A stretch of 64,000 bases of DNA from Inia geoffrensis (Eukaryota; Chordata; Mammalia; Artiodactyla; Iniidae), in the NCBI GenBank assembly GCA_036417435.1, contig CM070900.1, positions 32,341,496-32,405,495 on the forward strand, given 5' to 3'. Of the stretch, positions 11,087 to 23,526 are shown piece by piece. The notes beneath the pieces were generated by a model. That model saw only the letters and a program-made list of their open reading frames with translations, had not been told where the DNA came from and did no database searches. The translations under genes were made by a program, and so were the position numbers. Position 1 is the first letter of the stretch. Each line of letters begins with the position of its first letter.

Positions 11087-12302
11087 TTCTGCTTTATAAT
11101 AACTTCATTTTGCCATAGTCCATCATGAAGTACCCCTTTACAGATCTCTTTCTGCATAATGTTTTCCATTCTCTCTAGTTCAAATTCCCAAGAGAGAAGA
11201 TCTGACGGGCCCAATAAATTTGGGCTAATCCACAATAGCTTTGTCATAGGTCACAGGCAAGCTATCCTTTCCTTGGGAGTGGTACCCATTCTTAGATCCA
11301 TTAGGTGTGGCACACACGATGAGGTTTATGTGGTAAAAACATGGCTGCCTGGATGGAATTATGAGTGGGATAAATGCCATTAGTAGCATATCTATTATGC
11401 TATATCAGTTTCAGTTTCCTCTGAAATTACTGTCTACATCTGGAAAAAAAGTATATTAATATATTTATAAATGTATGTATGCAAACATATAAACACACAT
11501 ACCTAAACACACACACATAAAGAAATATATTCCTCTTGAATGGCACAGATACTGATGACTTTACAGTTTAAGTCCAGATGAAAGCCTCATATTCTTTCTT
11601 TCCCCTATCCTCATCCTATTTATTTTTATTAAATTGTCTTTCTGCAACTTTCAAAAATGTGCATGTATCTGTGCATGCGTGTGTGTGTGCACTCAGACTT
11701 AAAGATAAATATTTTATTCCTCTTAGATGTCACGGAAAAATAATGTATTTTTTTTTCTATTTCTATTTCTTTATTTTTTATCTATTTTTTTTCTATTTCT
11801 ATCTTCTATACAAAAAAAATAATGTATTTTTTTTCTATTTCTATTTCTTCTCTATTGCTGTAGGATTCTTGACATGCAAAAGATTTCTTTTAATTTTTAA
11901 GACTCTTAAAGAATACTAAATTTTAATTTGCAGACCCATCCCAAGACTCCCACACTCAAAACTCCTGCACAAGTCAAATTAATGAATGATGACCCATAAA
12001 TAGATAATTAGAACAACAAAGAGGTTAATAATAAGTAAACATTAGTCATGCCTACTGAATGGGGTGAGAATAGTTCATCCCACTCAAAATTCTGCTTAGC
12101 AAATTAATTTCCAATAGCATAAGGAAAGCTCATTATTTCATTTGCCTTCTTGAATTTTGTTTGTTTTCTGAATAAATGGGAAAAAAATACAATTATAAAA
12201 TTGTGAAATAAAGAGAATTTAGCCTCACCAAAGCTAAGTCTGAAAAAGCAATCCATATTCATTTATAGAACATTTGAAAAAAGCACAAATTAAAAAGAGC
12301 AA
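11087..12302. other. no gene; possible ancient repeat and low-complexity sequence
   Basis: 11100-11400 has the look of a decayed interspersed repeat (CAAGAGAGAAGATCTGACGG) that I cannot assign. 11450-11520 is an AT/CA-rich simple stretch. 11736-11850 is a T-rich block in which a stretch starting TAATGTATTTTTTTT recurs at an offset of about 79 bases. Nothing coding is seen. Confidence 0.5.
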
Positions 12303-12560
12303 GGGGCTTCCTTGGTGGTTCAGTGGTTGGGAGTCCGCCTGTCAATGCAGGGGACGTGGGTTTGAGCCCTGGTCCGAGAGGATCCCACGTGCTGCGGAGC
12401 AGCTAAGCCCGAGCACCACAACTACTGAAGCCTCCGCGCCTGGGGCCCAGGCTCCCCAGCAAGAGAAGCCACCGCTCGCCGCAGCTGGAGAGAGCCCGCA
12501 AGAAGCGGCAAAGACCCAGCGCAGCCAAAAATAAATAAATAATTAATTAATTAAAAAAAA
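12303..12560 (+). mobile_element. CHR-1: CHR-1 type tRNA-derived SINE
   Basis: The 5' head GGGGCTTCCTTGGTGGTTCA carries a tRNA-like A box, and a B-box-like GGTTTGAGCCC follows at about 12359-12369. The body has the CHR-1 features ACCACAACTACTGAAG and AAGACCCAGCGCAGCC before an AAATAAATAAAT tail. This older family is shared by whales, hippos and ruminants. The copy is shorter than the full consensus, and weak flanking repeats (AGCAAG) are present. Confidence 0.9.
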
Positions 12561-12699
12561 CAGCAAGAGCAGATGTAACCCACCATTAAGAGATAAATAT
12601 CGATAACATACCAGTATTGATTCTACTATTCTCGTGTGGGTATATAATAATCTGATTGCTCTGTGCACACTCATTCAAAATCTAATTTGTTCATTTAAC

Positions 12700-13250
12700 A
12701 AATAATCTCCCACAGAACATCTCCCATAGCCATAAATATACATCTTTGGACCGTTTTTGCCTGTGGAATATTCTAGCCTATGGATGTAACATACTTAATT
12801 TAACCAATCCCTTGTTAAACATGTAGATTGTTTCTCCTCTTTTGTTATTACCTAACACTGATGAACAGTTTTATGTATTCATTTTTGAGCGCATCCGTGA
12901 TTTTTTTCCCTTTGAGTTCTTTCTAGGAGAGAAATTTCTAGATTCAGTGCAGGTGCTAATCTTTTGATCTATCTGCCCCCTTCCCATCCCTCATTCCCTA
13001 AGGCTGTAAACATCTACAGATTTTCCCAGTGTGTGGGAAACCTGTTTATTCGCATCTTTGCCGACACAGAGCACGCGCGTTATTGTAGACCCTGCTCATT
13101 TTCCAGTTTGGTTGTGCAAATGCTGTGTCATTGTTTCAATCAGTGTTTCCTCGACTGCTAGAGAGGTTATAGACATTTTGTTAATTGGTCCTTCTTGCTT
13201 CTTCATGCTGTGCCATTTTGAATAGTAAATGTGAATTTGTTACTACAACC
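12700..13250 (-). mobile_element. L1M: probable old L1 fragment
   Basis: T-rich strand with order similar to minus-oriented ancient L1 3' sequence: ATGTAGATTGTTTCTCCTC, then AACACTGATGAACAG, then TTCTTTCTAGGAGAGAAATT, then TTCCCAGTGTGTGGGAA. No frame survives. Diverged, so the limits are approximate. Confidence 0.5.
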
Positions 13251-15071
13251 TTGGCCTTACGCTTCATGAACTAAATACTTGTATGGCACCGAGTACTAAA
13301 AATGACAGGAAGTATATTGCCTATGGGGATATTATTTTCAATTGATAGACACTGTCACGCATTTTGGTAAAATTAGTTAATATAAAAATAGATTTCCCTG
13401 TAAATTCTGACGCCTTGTCTAAGTTTTCCCTTCTAGAGACAGACTAGTCTCTACTCTTTATGCTGATTCATATACTGTTTGAAAAAAAAACCCTCTCATT
13501 TACTGCCTCATTCCTTGCCCCACCCTTCTCTTGCTCAAACAAAACATGACTAATTTCCACTAATTTCTTGCATGATATGGCTTACAGGCCTTTTCTAATT
13601 CTCACTACAGTACACTGAACTCACTATAGTTCATCAAAATTCTTCAAAAAATTATGTCCAGATGCAGTATATAGCTTCATTTCTGCCTACCTAATATCAT
13701 TCTCCTGTTTCCGGTAACATCTAGACTTCCTTTTGGATACTACCCAACCTTGCTCTCTTTTAAATCATCCTTGTGTTCAAATGATTGAGGTGGAATGGAT
13801 GGAGTGGAGTCCAACCATCGGCCACAGCAATTGCTTCAGAGGTGGACACATGAGCTTAGGATGTGCCTTTCTGAGCTAACATGGCACTGAAATTGCAACT
13901 ACCGAGGAAAAACAATCTCTCTATCAGCATTGCTAACCTACAGATATAATGTTGGAGTCATGGGTAGCTCTCTTGCTACATTACATGTATTTTATCTGAG
14001 AAATAGTCTACTGCAGAGAGAAGGTGAGGAATAGGAAGAAACAGATCTCTCACATCACCTAGACCCAGTTGAGATGGAAGCCTATCCTTGGACTTTTCAG
14101 CTATTGCAGACATAATTCCCTTTTACTTAAGCCATGTGAGTAAGATTTCTTTGTATTACAACTTAAAAAGCTTAACACAAGAGATAATCCTAAAGAAGCC
14201 TGTCGAATGTCGACGCTGTTTTGCTGGAGCTGCCTAGGATTCAGCCATCTTGACTTACCGCCTCCAGACATCTCCCCTCTTCTATGACCCCTGAGAAGGT
14301 GGTTTATTGTACCTAAATGCATGACGATATTCCTGCTTTTATCAAATTTTATCTCATTAGTTTCAGAAATCAGCTATCCTATGTGACTTTGGGATTTAAA
14401 GCTTTGATAAACAAGCTTTTACTATCTTCATCCACAGTATTTATTTCAAAATGTTGAACAGGATAGATATCTGTGGCAGGCCATTAGACACCACCTCCAG
14501 ATAGAAACGGATCTATTAATTAGCACTCTGTGTGTGGTGGTATAGTTACACAACTACATACTCTATCAGGATATCAAATTGGCAATTTCAACTGAGGCGC
14601 AAAGACAGAGTAGATATAACATTACAGTCTGGAATTGTCAAAGGATTTAACTCAAAAATATCTGAGCCACAATGAGTTATAAAAAGGAGAAAAAAATGAT
14701 GATAGAAGAGGATTTCTGTGGGGAGGATTTCTTTGGGAAAATGATGCTGTATATTCTACCCCCACAGGGACTGAGGGTTGAGTGATGTGAAACAAATCAA
14801 AAGAGAGAAGGTTATCATGATATTGCAGTTTATAATAAGAAGTATGTATTTGGTCTACGTTGCTTTTCTGGCACAGAGCTCCTAAAATCCTTAGAATTTC
14901 CTAAGTGTCGAGAGTGATACAGGTGTCTTTTGTTATGTCAGTGATGACTTTTGGACTGCACCTTAAGGATGGGGCTTGATGCCAGGAGAACCAGCCGTGT
15001 GATTAGGGGGTTAGAACTTTCAGTCCCATCCTTAACCTCTGGGGAGGGGAGAGGGACTGGCGGTTGAATCA
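13251..15071. other. no gene; possible ancient repeat at 13795-14160
   Basis: No open frame or splice structure is convincing. The part from about 13795 (GGACACATGAGCTTAGG) to 14160 (AATTCCCTTTTACTTAAGC) looks like a decayed mammal-wide repeat I cannot name. The rest is unassigned. Confidence 0.4.
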
Positions 15072-15386
15072 ATTGCCAATAGCCCACAATGAGATATCAT
15101 CTCACACCTGTCAGAATGGCTATCATCAAATAGAACACAAATAACAAATGTTGGCAAGGATGTGGAGAAAAAGGAACCCTTGAATACTGTTGGTGGGAAT
15201 GTAAATTGATGCAATCACTGTGGAAAACACTATGAAGCTTTCTCAAAAAATGAAAAATAAAACTACCATATGACCCAGCAATTCCACTCCTGTGTATATA
15301 TCTGAAAAAAAGCAAAATTACTAATTTGAAAAGATACATGCACCCCAATCCAATGTTCATAGAAGCATTGAAAAAAAATGGCCAAC
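15072..15386 (+). mobile_element. L1: L1 fragment, ORF2 3' end
   Basis: Contains the hallmark ORF2 end motifs on the plus strand: AATGAGATATCATCTCACAC, GTTGGTGGGAATGTAAATTG, ACCATATGACCCAGCAATTC. It is a 5'- and 3'-truncated insertion ending in an A run. GCCAATAGCC before it and GCCAACAGCC after it may be a target duplication. Reverse-strand frames over it are artefacts. Confidence 0.9.
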
Positions 15387-16173
15387 AGCCAATGATTTAA
15401 CCAATCATGAATATGTAATGAAGTCTTTATGAAAACACAAAAGAATTGGGTTCGAAGAGCTTCCAGGTTGGTGAACACGAGGAGGTGCACCTAGACGGGC
15501 ATGATGCCCCGTCCCACATATCTTGCCTTGTGAGTCTGGTTGTACCTGAGTGATATCCTTTTATGATAAACCGGTATTCTAGTAAGTAAAGTATTTCTCT
15601 GAATTCAATGTGCCACTCTAGCAAATTAACCCGAGGAGAGGGGTCTTAGGAACCTCTTATTTATAGCCAGTCAGAAGTACAGGTAGCAACATGGCCTTGC
15701 AACTGATTCTGAAGTAGGGTGGCAGTGAGGAGTAGTCTTATAGGACTTAACCTGTGGAGTCTGATGCTATCTCCAGGTAGATAGTGTCAGAACTGAGTTG
15801 AACTGTTGGACACCTACCTGGCATCCTGAGAATTGCTTATTAGTGTGGGATCCCACCCCACCTTGGAATTGATACCAGAATCTAGTTATACAGGACTGAA
15901 ACTGATGGAAGCCACAGCAGTTAAGAGGTTTTTTTGCTTCAGAAATCTAGAGAATTGGAAATGGGCTGCCTAGCTGGTGGCAAAACTAAGGAGTGTTTTC
16001 TATTGATCTGGAATTTGCCAACTTGCACTCCCACAATTTGTCAGAGCACAAAATGTGTATGTATTTTCCATGGCCAGATGTGCAGTTGGAAAGAGACAGA
16101 GACAGAGACAGAAAGAATGAGAATGAGAGGGAGATGGAATCAGGACCTGAGACAGGCAGGATTGGAGCCATTT
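15387..16173. repeat. unclassified, probably an old interspersed repeat (about 15420-15930)
   Basis: The stretch containing GATAGTGTCAGAACTGAGTTG, CAGTCAGAAGTACAGG and ATGATAAACCGGTATTCT feels like a dispersed mammalian repeat, perhaps LTR-derived, but I cannot name it. 16090-16120 is a short GAGACA-rich run. No coding support. Confidence 0.35.
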
Positions 16174-16187
16174 AAAAACATTTCCAA

Positions 16188-16446
16188 AGGGGCAGGGGGA
16201 GGAGGGATAAATTGGGAGATTGGGACTGACATATACACACTACTATATATAAAATAGATAACTAATAAGAACCTACCGTATAGCACAGGGAATTCTACTC
16301 AATACTCTGTAATGACCTATACGGGAAAATAATCTAAAATACAGTGGATATATGCATATGTATAACTGGTTCACTTTTCTGTACAGCAGAAACTAACACA
16401 ACATTGTAAATTAACTATACTCCAATAAAAAATTAATTATAACAAT
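16188..16446 (+). mobile_element. L1: 5'-truncated L1, 3'UTR only, with target-site duplication
   Basis: Begins in the L1 3'UTR (GGATAAATTGGGAGATTGGG, then TATAGCACAGGGAATTCTAC) and ends CTCCAATAAAAAATTAAT plus an A-rich tail. The 14-bp sequence AAAAACATTTCCAA at 16174-16187 recurs exactly at 16447-16460. The same 3'UTR type occurs inverted at 60197-60440, so two copies of one whale/artiodactyl L1 group are in the window. Confidence 0.95.
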
Positions 16447-17009
16447 AAAAACATTTCCAAGAAGAATGCCTGAAGAGCAACAGTGAGATTCTGGGTAGAG
16501 GGCACTACCTAAAGCTAACCAGGAAACCAGAGGCTGAGTGGGCTTTAGCCCAACCAGAGTAACATACATTATCTAGGAAATGCAAATTAAAGTTTACATT
16601 GTGGACTTATGGAGAAGCCACAAAAAAATTCATCTTTCAGCACTTCCGAGACGTGAAGAATGTGAAACCATCTTAATATATGCTAGACAAGTAAGAGTTT
16701 TCCTGCCCTTTGATATATCATTCCTCTCCCTTCTTTGATTTTTAGGGTGTCACAAAACTGCACTAAGCAAGATGAGGTGGAAGAGAGAAGGACCATGTCC
16801 CTTTCCTCAGCTTTCCAGCTAGAATGTCCTGTTGGGGTGTGAGGAGAGATTATTTCAACTACTTTGAATCAAATAGAGAAGTTTTTATTATTATATGAAC
16901 GTATATTTAATTTTTGAACTGAGCTTGTATTTGCAGCTTTAAGTGGCTGCTAAGAGGGTTCAGAAAAGTCAAGGAGCTGCCCAAGTTTTTCACTAGGGAA
17001 CTGGAAGTA

Positions 17010-17335
17010 CAGTTGGCCCTCTATATCTGCAGGTCCCAAATACAAGGGTTAAACCAACCATGGATGGAAGCATTTGAAAAAAATTTCCAGAAAGTTCCAA
17101 AAAGCAAAACTGGAATTTACTGCATGCTGGCAACTATTTACATAGGCTTTACACTGTATTAGGTATTATAAGTAACCTAGAGACGATTTGAAGTATATGG
17201 GAGGATGTGCATAGGTTATATGCAAAGGCTACACCATTTTATATGGGGAACTTGAGCATCCCTGGATTTTGGTATCTATCAAAAAAGGGGTTGCTCTCCT
17301 GGAACAAATTCCCTATGGATACCAAGGGACCACTG
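17010..17335 (+). mobile_element. MER2: MER2/Tigger-type non-autonomous DNA transposon
   Basis: Starts CAGTTGGCCCTC and ends GGGACCACTG, the terminal inverted repeats of this Tc1/mariner-Tigger family. The inside carries the typical TTTCCAGAAAGTTCC and ATTAGGTATTATAAGTAA. TA dinucleotides lie directly on each side (17008-17009, 17336-17337), the expected target duplication. At 326 bp it is nearly complete. The 76-codon frame at 17207-17437 is a by-product. Confidence 0.92.
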
Positions 17336-17337
17336 TA

Positions 17338-18599
17338 CGTCTGCCCCTCTCTAAATAAGTTTAAAGGACCAGTGAGAGGTAAAAATAAAGATGCTTTCTG
17401 GTTTCATCACATAGGTCCTGTTTCTTCAGTATACTAGTATCTTCCTTCACTAAAGCCTCATTCCTCCATTTTATATTCATGGGTGGGGTAGAAAACATCG
17501 ACAACAACCTTACTGAAATTCAGATATTCTCTCTGCATTCTCTTCATCACTCTAAATTGGGTAGACAATTTAGGAACAGAAATAATGTTAGTTTGAATTG
17601 ACTAGTTTCAGTGGAACCATGTGGCTGCCAAACAAGCATCACTTTTTTCCCTGAATATTTATAAATGTTCTGATGAATACTTCATTCTAAAGTTACCAAA
17701 GTAACTGATGTCAAGTTTAGTCAGCTCTGATTCCTTACTTTCAATAGTAGGATAACTTGAATGTGTTTCTTAAGTGGTTTTATCAGCATGTAAAGGCTTA
17801 TGAATGGCTTTCCTGAGGACCTGTGAAGATGAAGATCCATGTTAAGTTGATAAAATTTTCTGAAACCACAGAGATCAGTTGAGACAAATCCCTGTTTATT
17901 TTGTTGTTGTATCATTTCATTGTTGAGAGTGATTTGGTTAGACAGTAAGTTTTCAAATACAATATGCACTTCTGAAAATACTTTAAAATATTAATGGTAA
18001 GTTTAATGACACTAACCCTCAAGTCATCTGTGTTAAATGTTTTTGTTAATCCAGAGGACAAAGAGAGTTGGCTTGATTACTTTCACCTTAGCTGCCTATG
18101 GAATTTCACAAATATTGTCCTAAGTAGCTACACTGTCATAGAACTACACTTTTTCAAAATTTGTATAGTGGTTCGTCTAGGAGGGCAGCACTGAGGATAT
18201 CGACAGAGTAGAAGGATAAAGCTGATCTTTACAAAGCCACTATTTTAATCATTCTATTTATTCTACGTTTATTAAATTGGCAATTTTACAATTGACCAGA
18301 CTGCTAAATTAATTGGAATGATTTTTTTTGTATAGGCTTTTAAAAAAGAAGTCCTACATGAAGAAAAAAAATTAAAACAATGTAAAAAGCTTTCACAGCA
18401 GAATTCCTGACACATAGTAGACACTCAGTAATACAAGTAGAGTAATTAAAGACGTTTAAAGGAATTTAATAATAAAGTAATTTCAAAGCAATACCCTAAA
18501 TACAGATCCTGTCCCATTCCTTCAAAATATATCTCTGAATAAATAGAATGAAGTGTTTGTATATATTGAACATACGACATTGCCAATATTCCAACTTTG
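17338..18599. other. no gene or repeat recognised
   Basis: AT-rich sequence with short chance frames only. No splice structure or repeat family stands out. Confidence 0.5.
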
Positions 18600-21032
18600 T
18601 TAAAGCCTTCATTGAGGTATAATTGACATGCAGTAAACCATACCTCTTTAAAGAGTTCAATTTGACAAGTTTTGACCAATGAAATCATGATCACAGTCTA
18701 GATAATGATCGTACACATTTTCCCCTAAAGCTTCCTCTGTCACTTTGTAATGCCTCCCTCTTGTTCCAAACTTTCTTGCATCGCCAAGGCAATGACTGGT
18801 CTGCTTTCTGTCACTATAGTTAAGTATGCATTACTGAGAGTTTTTTATAAATGGAATCACATAATATTTATGGGTCCTTTTTGGGGAGCCAGGGGTTCTG
18901 GCTTCTACCACTCAGCATAATTATTTTGATAATGAAGCATGTTGCTGAATGAGTCAAGTTTGTTTCTTTTTATTCTTGAGTAATATTCCATTATATAGAT
19001 ATATATTTTTCTTTTTCCACTTACCTATTGATGGGCACTTGGGTTGTTTCTAGATTTTGGCTATTACAAATAAAGATACTTTTAATATCCCTGTCCAAGT
19101 CTTGATATTGACTATGCTTTCTTTTCTAATACCCGGGATTAGAACGGCTGAATCATAGAATAGATGTACGTTTAACGTTGTAAAAAATTGCTAAATTGTT
19201 TCCAAAGTAGTTGTGCCATTTTACATTCACACCAGAAGTATAGGAAAGTTCCACCTCTTCCACATAGTGTTAACACTTGGTATATTCAGTATTTTTAATT
19301 TTAGCTGTTCTAAAGGTATGTAATAGTCTGTCATTGTGGTTTTAATTTGCAGTTCTCTAATGACTAATGACATTGAACATTTTTTCATGTGTTTATTTGT
19401 CATCCATATATCATGTTTGGTTTAGTATCTGTTCAAACAATTTGTCCATTTTTGTATTTGAGTTATTTTCTTATTATTGAGTTTTGAGAGCTTGTAATTA
19501 TCACATATATACTTTGCAAATATTTTCTACCAGTCTATGGTTTGTCTTTTTATTCTCCTATGAATGTCTTTTGAATACCAAGAAATCTTAAATAATCCAG
19601 TTAATCTCTATTTTTATTGATAGCGCTATTATATTTAAGACGTCTTTGCCTAGGTCACATGGGTTTTCACCTACCTTTTACTTTAAAAGTTTTACAGTTT
19701 TAGGACTTATATTTAGGTCTATGAATCATTTTGAATTAATTTTTGTATATGATATGAAGTATGGATCAATTTTTGTGTGAGTATATGAATATCTAATTGT
19801 TCTATCACCATTGGTGAAAATACTGTCCTTTTTTTCCACTGAAGAGCCTTTATCCTTTATAAAATATCAGTTGTCCATATATGTTTGGGTTCATTCTGGA
19901 CTCTGTTTTCTATTCCACTGGTTTATATGCCTCTCTTTATGCCAAGGCTACACTCTCTCAATCACTATAGCTTACAAGAAGCCTTAAAATCAAGGAGTGT
20001 TAGTTTATTCCTCCAATTTTTTTTAACATTTTCCAACATCCTTTGGCTACTCTATATTTGTTTGCATTTTCACACAAATTTTAGAACCATCATGTCAATT
20101 TCTACCAAAAAGCCTGCTGCTATTGTGTTTGGGTTTTAACTGAATCCATAGATCCATCTGGGGAGCAATAACATATTAACAATATTGAGTATTGAGTTTT
20201 TCAATATTGAGTACTGAACAAGGTATATCTCTCTCTTGTCTTCTTTATCTCCCCAATATTCTGTAGTTTCCATTGGATAAGTTTTTCACATCTTTTGTCA
20301 TATTTAATATTGACTATTTCATAATTTTGATGCTGACTTACAGGGTATTAGTTTTTATATTTCAGTTTCCAGTTGCTACTATATAGAAATGCAGTTGTTT
20401 TTTGCATATTGATGTATAGCCTGCATTCCTGACAATCTCATTTCTTAGTTCTAGTAGCTTTTTCGTAGATTCCTTAGACTATGGTTCACAGATGATAATG
20501 TCATCTGTATATAAAGACAGCATTATTACTTCCTTTCCAAGCTGAAGTTCTTTTATTTCTTTTTGTTTGTTTGTTTCATGGCTCTGGCTTAGACCCTCCA
20601 GTACATTTCACAAATCCCTGTCTTGTTTCTGTTCTTAGGGAGAAAATACAGCCTTTCACCTAATATTAAGTAGGATGTTAAGTGTAAGTTTTACATAGAT
20701 ATTTTTTTATCAGGTTGAGGAAGTTCCTTTGTATTCCTTGTTCACTGTGCATTTTTAAGAGGAATGCATAGTGGATTATTTCCTTTCTTTTTTCTTTTCT
20801 CTTTTTCTTTTGCATGAATTGAGAGGATCCTAAGGCTTTTCTTTTTTTAATTTGCTAATTTAGTGAATTGCATTGACTGATTTTCAAATGTTAAACTAAC
20901 CTTGTATTCCTATGATAACCCTACTTGATCATGATGTATTATGCTTTGTGTACTGTTAGATTTGATTTGCTAAAAAGTCTGTTTAAAAATCTTTGCATCT
21001 GTGTACATTAGGGATATTAGTTTATAGTTTTC

Positions 21033-21278
21033 TTTTTTTTTTTTTTTTTGCAGTAAGCGGGCCTCTCACTGTTGTGGCCTCACCCGTCGTGGAGCACAGG
21101 CTCCAGACGCGCAGGCTCAGCGGTCATGGCTCACGGGCCCAGCCGCTCCACGGCATGTGGGATCTTCCTGGCATGTGGGATCTTCCTGGCATGTGGGATC
21201 TTCCTGGACCGGGGCATGAACCCATGTCCCCTGCATCGGCAGGTGGACCCTCAACCACTGCGTCACCAGGGAAGCCCC
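21033..21278 (-). mobile_element. CHR-2: CHR-2 SINE with an internal 18-bp triplication
   Basis: Read on the minus strand it has the GGGGCTTCCCTGGTGACGCA head, B-box-like region and A tail (T run 21033-21049). TATAGTTTTCTTTTTT before (21023-21038) and after (21279-21294) is its target duplication. Inside, GGCATGTGGGATCTTCCT is present three times (21152-21205) where other copies have it once. The long frames here (to 146 codons) are read through SINE and are not genes. Confidence 0.97.
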
Positions 21279-21497
21279 TATAGTTTTCTTTTTTGTAAGG
21301 TAACCCAGAATTTGGAAAAAAAAATTTGGAAGTATTTCCTCTTAAATTTTCTGGAAAAATCTGTGTTAAAACTGTATTGTTTCTTTCTTAAATGTTTAAT
21401 AGAATTCATCAGTGAAACCAGTGGGCCTGGAGTTTTTCCTGTAGGAAGATTTTTAAGTACAAATCCAATTCCTTTAATAGACATATATCGATTCAGG

Positions 21498-21760
21498 CTT
21501 CTTTTTCTTTAAATCGGGGCATAATTGACATACAACATTATATCAGTATCACGTGTACAACATAATATTGATGTTTATATATATATTGCTAAATGACCAA
21601 CACAATAAGTCTAGTTAATATGTCACCATACATAACATTTTTTCTTGTGAGAGAACTTTTAAGATCCTCCCCTTTTAGCAACTTTGCAATATGCAATACA
21701 GTTTTAACTATAGTTACCACGTTGTACGTTACATCTCCATGACTTTTTATTTTCAGGTTT
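21498..21760 (-). mobile_element. L1M: old L1 3'UTR fragment nested in the 18.6-23.6 kb L1
   Basis: GGGGCATAATTGACATACAA, followed by GTGTACAACATAATATTGAT and TAACTATAGTTACCACG, is the 3'UTR of an old L1 on the minus strand. It breaks the decayed ORF2 of the host L1, which resumes around 21760. Confidence 0.75.
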
Positions 21761-21971
21761 CTTCTTGAGTGGGCTTTTATAGTTGTATCTTTTAAGAAAT
21801 ATATCTATTTCATCTAAGTTGTCAATTTATAGGCATAAAATTATTCACAATATTTGTTTATTATCCATTTAATATTTGTAGAATCTGTCATGATGTCACC
21901 TCTCTCATTCCAGAGATTGGTAATTTGTATCTTCTCTCTTTTATTCTAATCTCTTGGGCTAGAGACCTTTC

Positions 21972-22156
21972 CTTTTTTTTTTTTCTTTTTTTGCGGTACA
22001 CGGGCCTCTCACTGTTGTGGCCTCTCCCGTTGCAGAGCACAAGCTCAGTGGCCATGGCTCGTGGGCCCAGCCACTCTGCGGCATGTGGGATCTTCCCGGA
22101 CCATGTCCCCTGCATCAGCAGGCAGACTGTCAACCAATATGCCACCAGGGAAGCCT
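21972..22156 (-). mobile_element. CHR-2: CHR-2 SINE with two internal deletions
   Basis: The head and tail are typical, with GAGACCTTTC as target duplication (21962-21971 and 22157-22166). Against the other copies it lacks about 15 bp around 22045, between short repeats, and about 13 bp around 22101, where the B-box-containing GGTTCGTGCC should be. The pol III promoter of this copy is therefore broken. Confidence 0.93.
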
Positions 22157-23316
22157 GAGACCTTTCATTTTTGAGACATTTTATTTCTTTATCTCAAAGG
22201 AAAGCTTTTTGCTCCATTGATTTTTCTATGTTGTTTTTCTATTTTCTCTTTATTATTATTTTATTTCCTTTTTGGGTTTTGTTTGTTCTTCTTTTTCTAG
22301 TTTCTTAATATAGAAGGCATGATCATTTGAGACTTTTCTTCTTTTCTAATATAGGTAGTTTTTCCTATAAATGCCTTCTGAGAACCACTTTAGCGGTATT
22401 CCAGAAAGGTTAAATGGTTGTGTTTTCACTTTCATTCAATTCATATTATATTCTAATTTCTCTTTTGATTTCTTCTTTGATTCATGGATTATGTATAAAT
22501 GTATTATTTAGTTTCCAAATGTTTGGGGATTTTTCCAGATATCTTTTTGTCCTTATTATTAATTTCTAATTTATTGCATTTGGTTTGAGAACACACTTTA
22601 CATGACTTGAATCATTTTAAATTTAATGAGATTTTTTTATGGCTGCTAATTTTGGCTCACAAAGAAAATCATAAGAAATTGTGAATTTTACTTTGTTGGG
22701 TGTTGGATATTTTTATATTCCTATATATACTTTTGAGCTAAGCCATAGAATGCAATTAAATTACTTAGAAACAGTTTGATCCTTTTCATTCTTACTTGTA
22801 AGATATGTTAGACTATACCACAGCAAGGTTTAGTCTAATTATTCCCAACTAGTGAGTCTAGATCCTTCTGTGTACTCTACCCAGTGCTCCCTGAATTATA
22901 TTGTTCTCCAATCTGGCTGGTAGGAATAGCCACTGTTACCAGCCCTGGATGAGCACAGGGCTCCGTTCTTACTAAACTTTTCTAATGGTTCTTTCTCCAG
23001 CCTTGCGTAGTTTCCTCCCATAGTTACTCAGCTGAATACATGGAGGAAATCCTCTACAGAGCTCCAGGGTTCACTTTCATTGCAACTCTTCATTTTGGTC
23101 CTCTGTCCTATAAAGTTTAGCTACCTGGGTCTCTCTAAATTCTCACCTTCCTCTTCTCAACTCAGGGAGTCTGCAAGGCTTTGTTGGGTTTGTGTACCCT
23201 GCACCACAGCCTGGAAACTCTCAGGGCTGTAAGCTGTGGTAAACAGGGTTGATCTAATTGCTTCCCAGCTCTCATGGATCACTGTGCATGGTTTTCTGAT
23301 TTCCAGTCTTGAAAAC

Positions 23317-23526
23317 TTTTTTTTTTTTTTTTTTGCGGTACGTGGGCCTCTCACTGTTATGGCCTCTGCCATTGCGGAGCACAGGCTCTGGACGTGCAGG
23401 CTCAGTGGCCGTGGCTCACAGGCCCAGCTCCTCCGCAGCATGTGGGGTCTTCCCGGACTGGGACACGAACCCGTGTCCTCTGCATCGGCAGGCAGACTCT
23501 CAACCACTGCGCCACCAGGGAAGCCC
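23317..23526 (-). mobile_element. CHR-2: CHR-2 SINE
   Basis: T run 23317-23334 followed by GCGGTACGTGGGCCTCTCAC and ending CACCAGGGAAGCCC, the reverse of a CHR-2 element. GAAAACT on the left and AAAAACT on the right are a probable short target duplication. It sits in the 5' part of the old L1. Confidence 0.96.

Noticed and set aside
21152..21205. Tandem units resembling a small repeat array such as CRISPR
   Set aside because: No spacers, and it is part of a mammalian SINE.
21072..21512. 146-codon frame with repeated GMWDLP-like peptides
   Set aside because: It is translation of a CHR-2 SINE and its 18-bp triplication running into L1; similar peptides come from every CHR-2 copy in the window.
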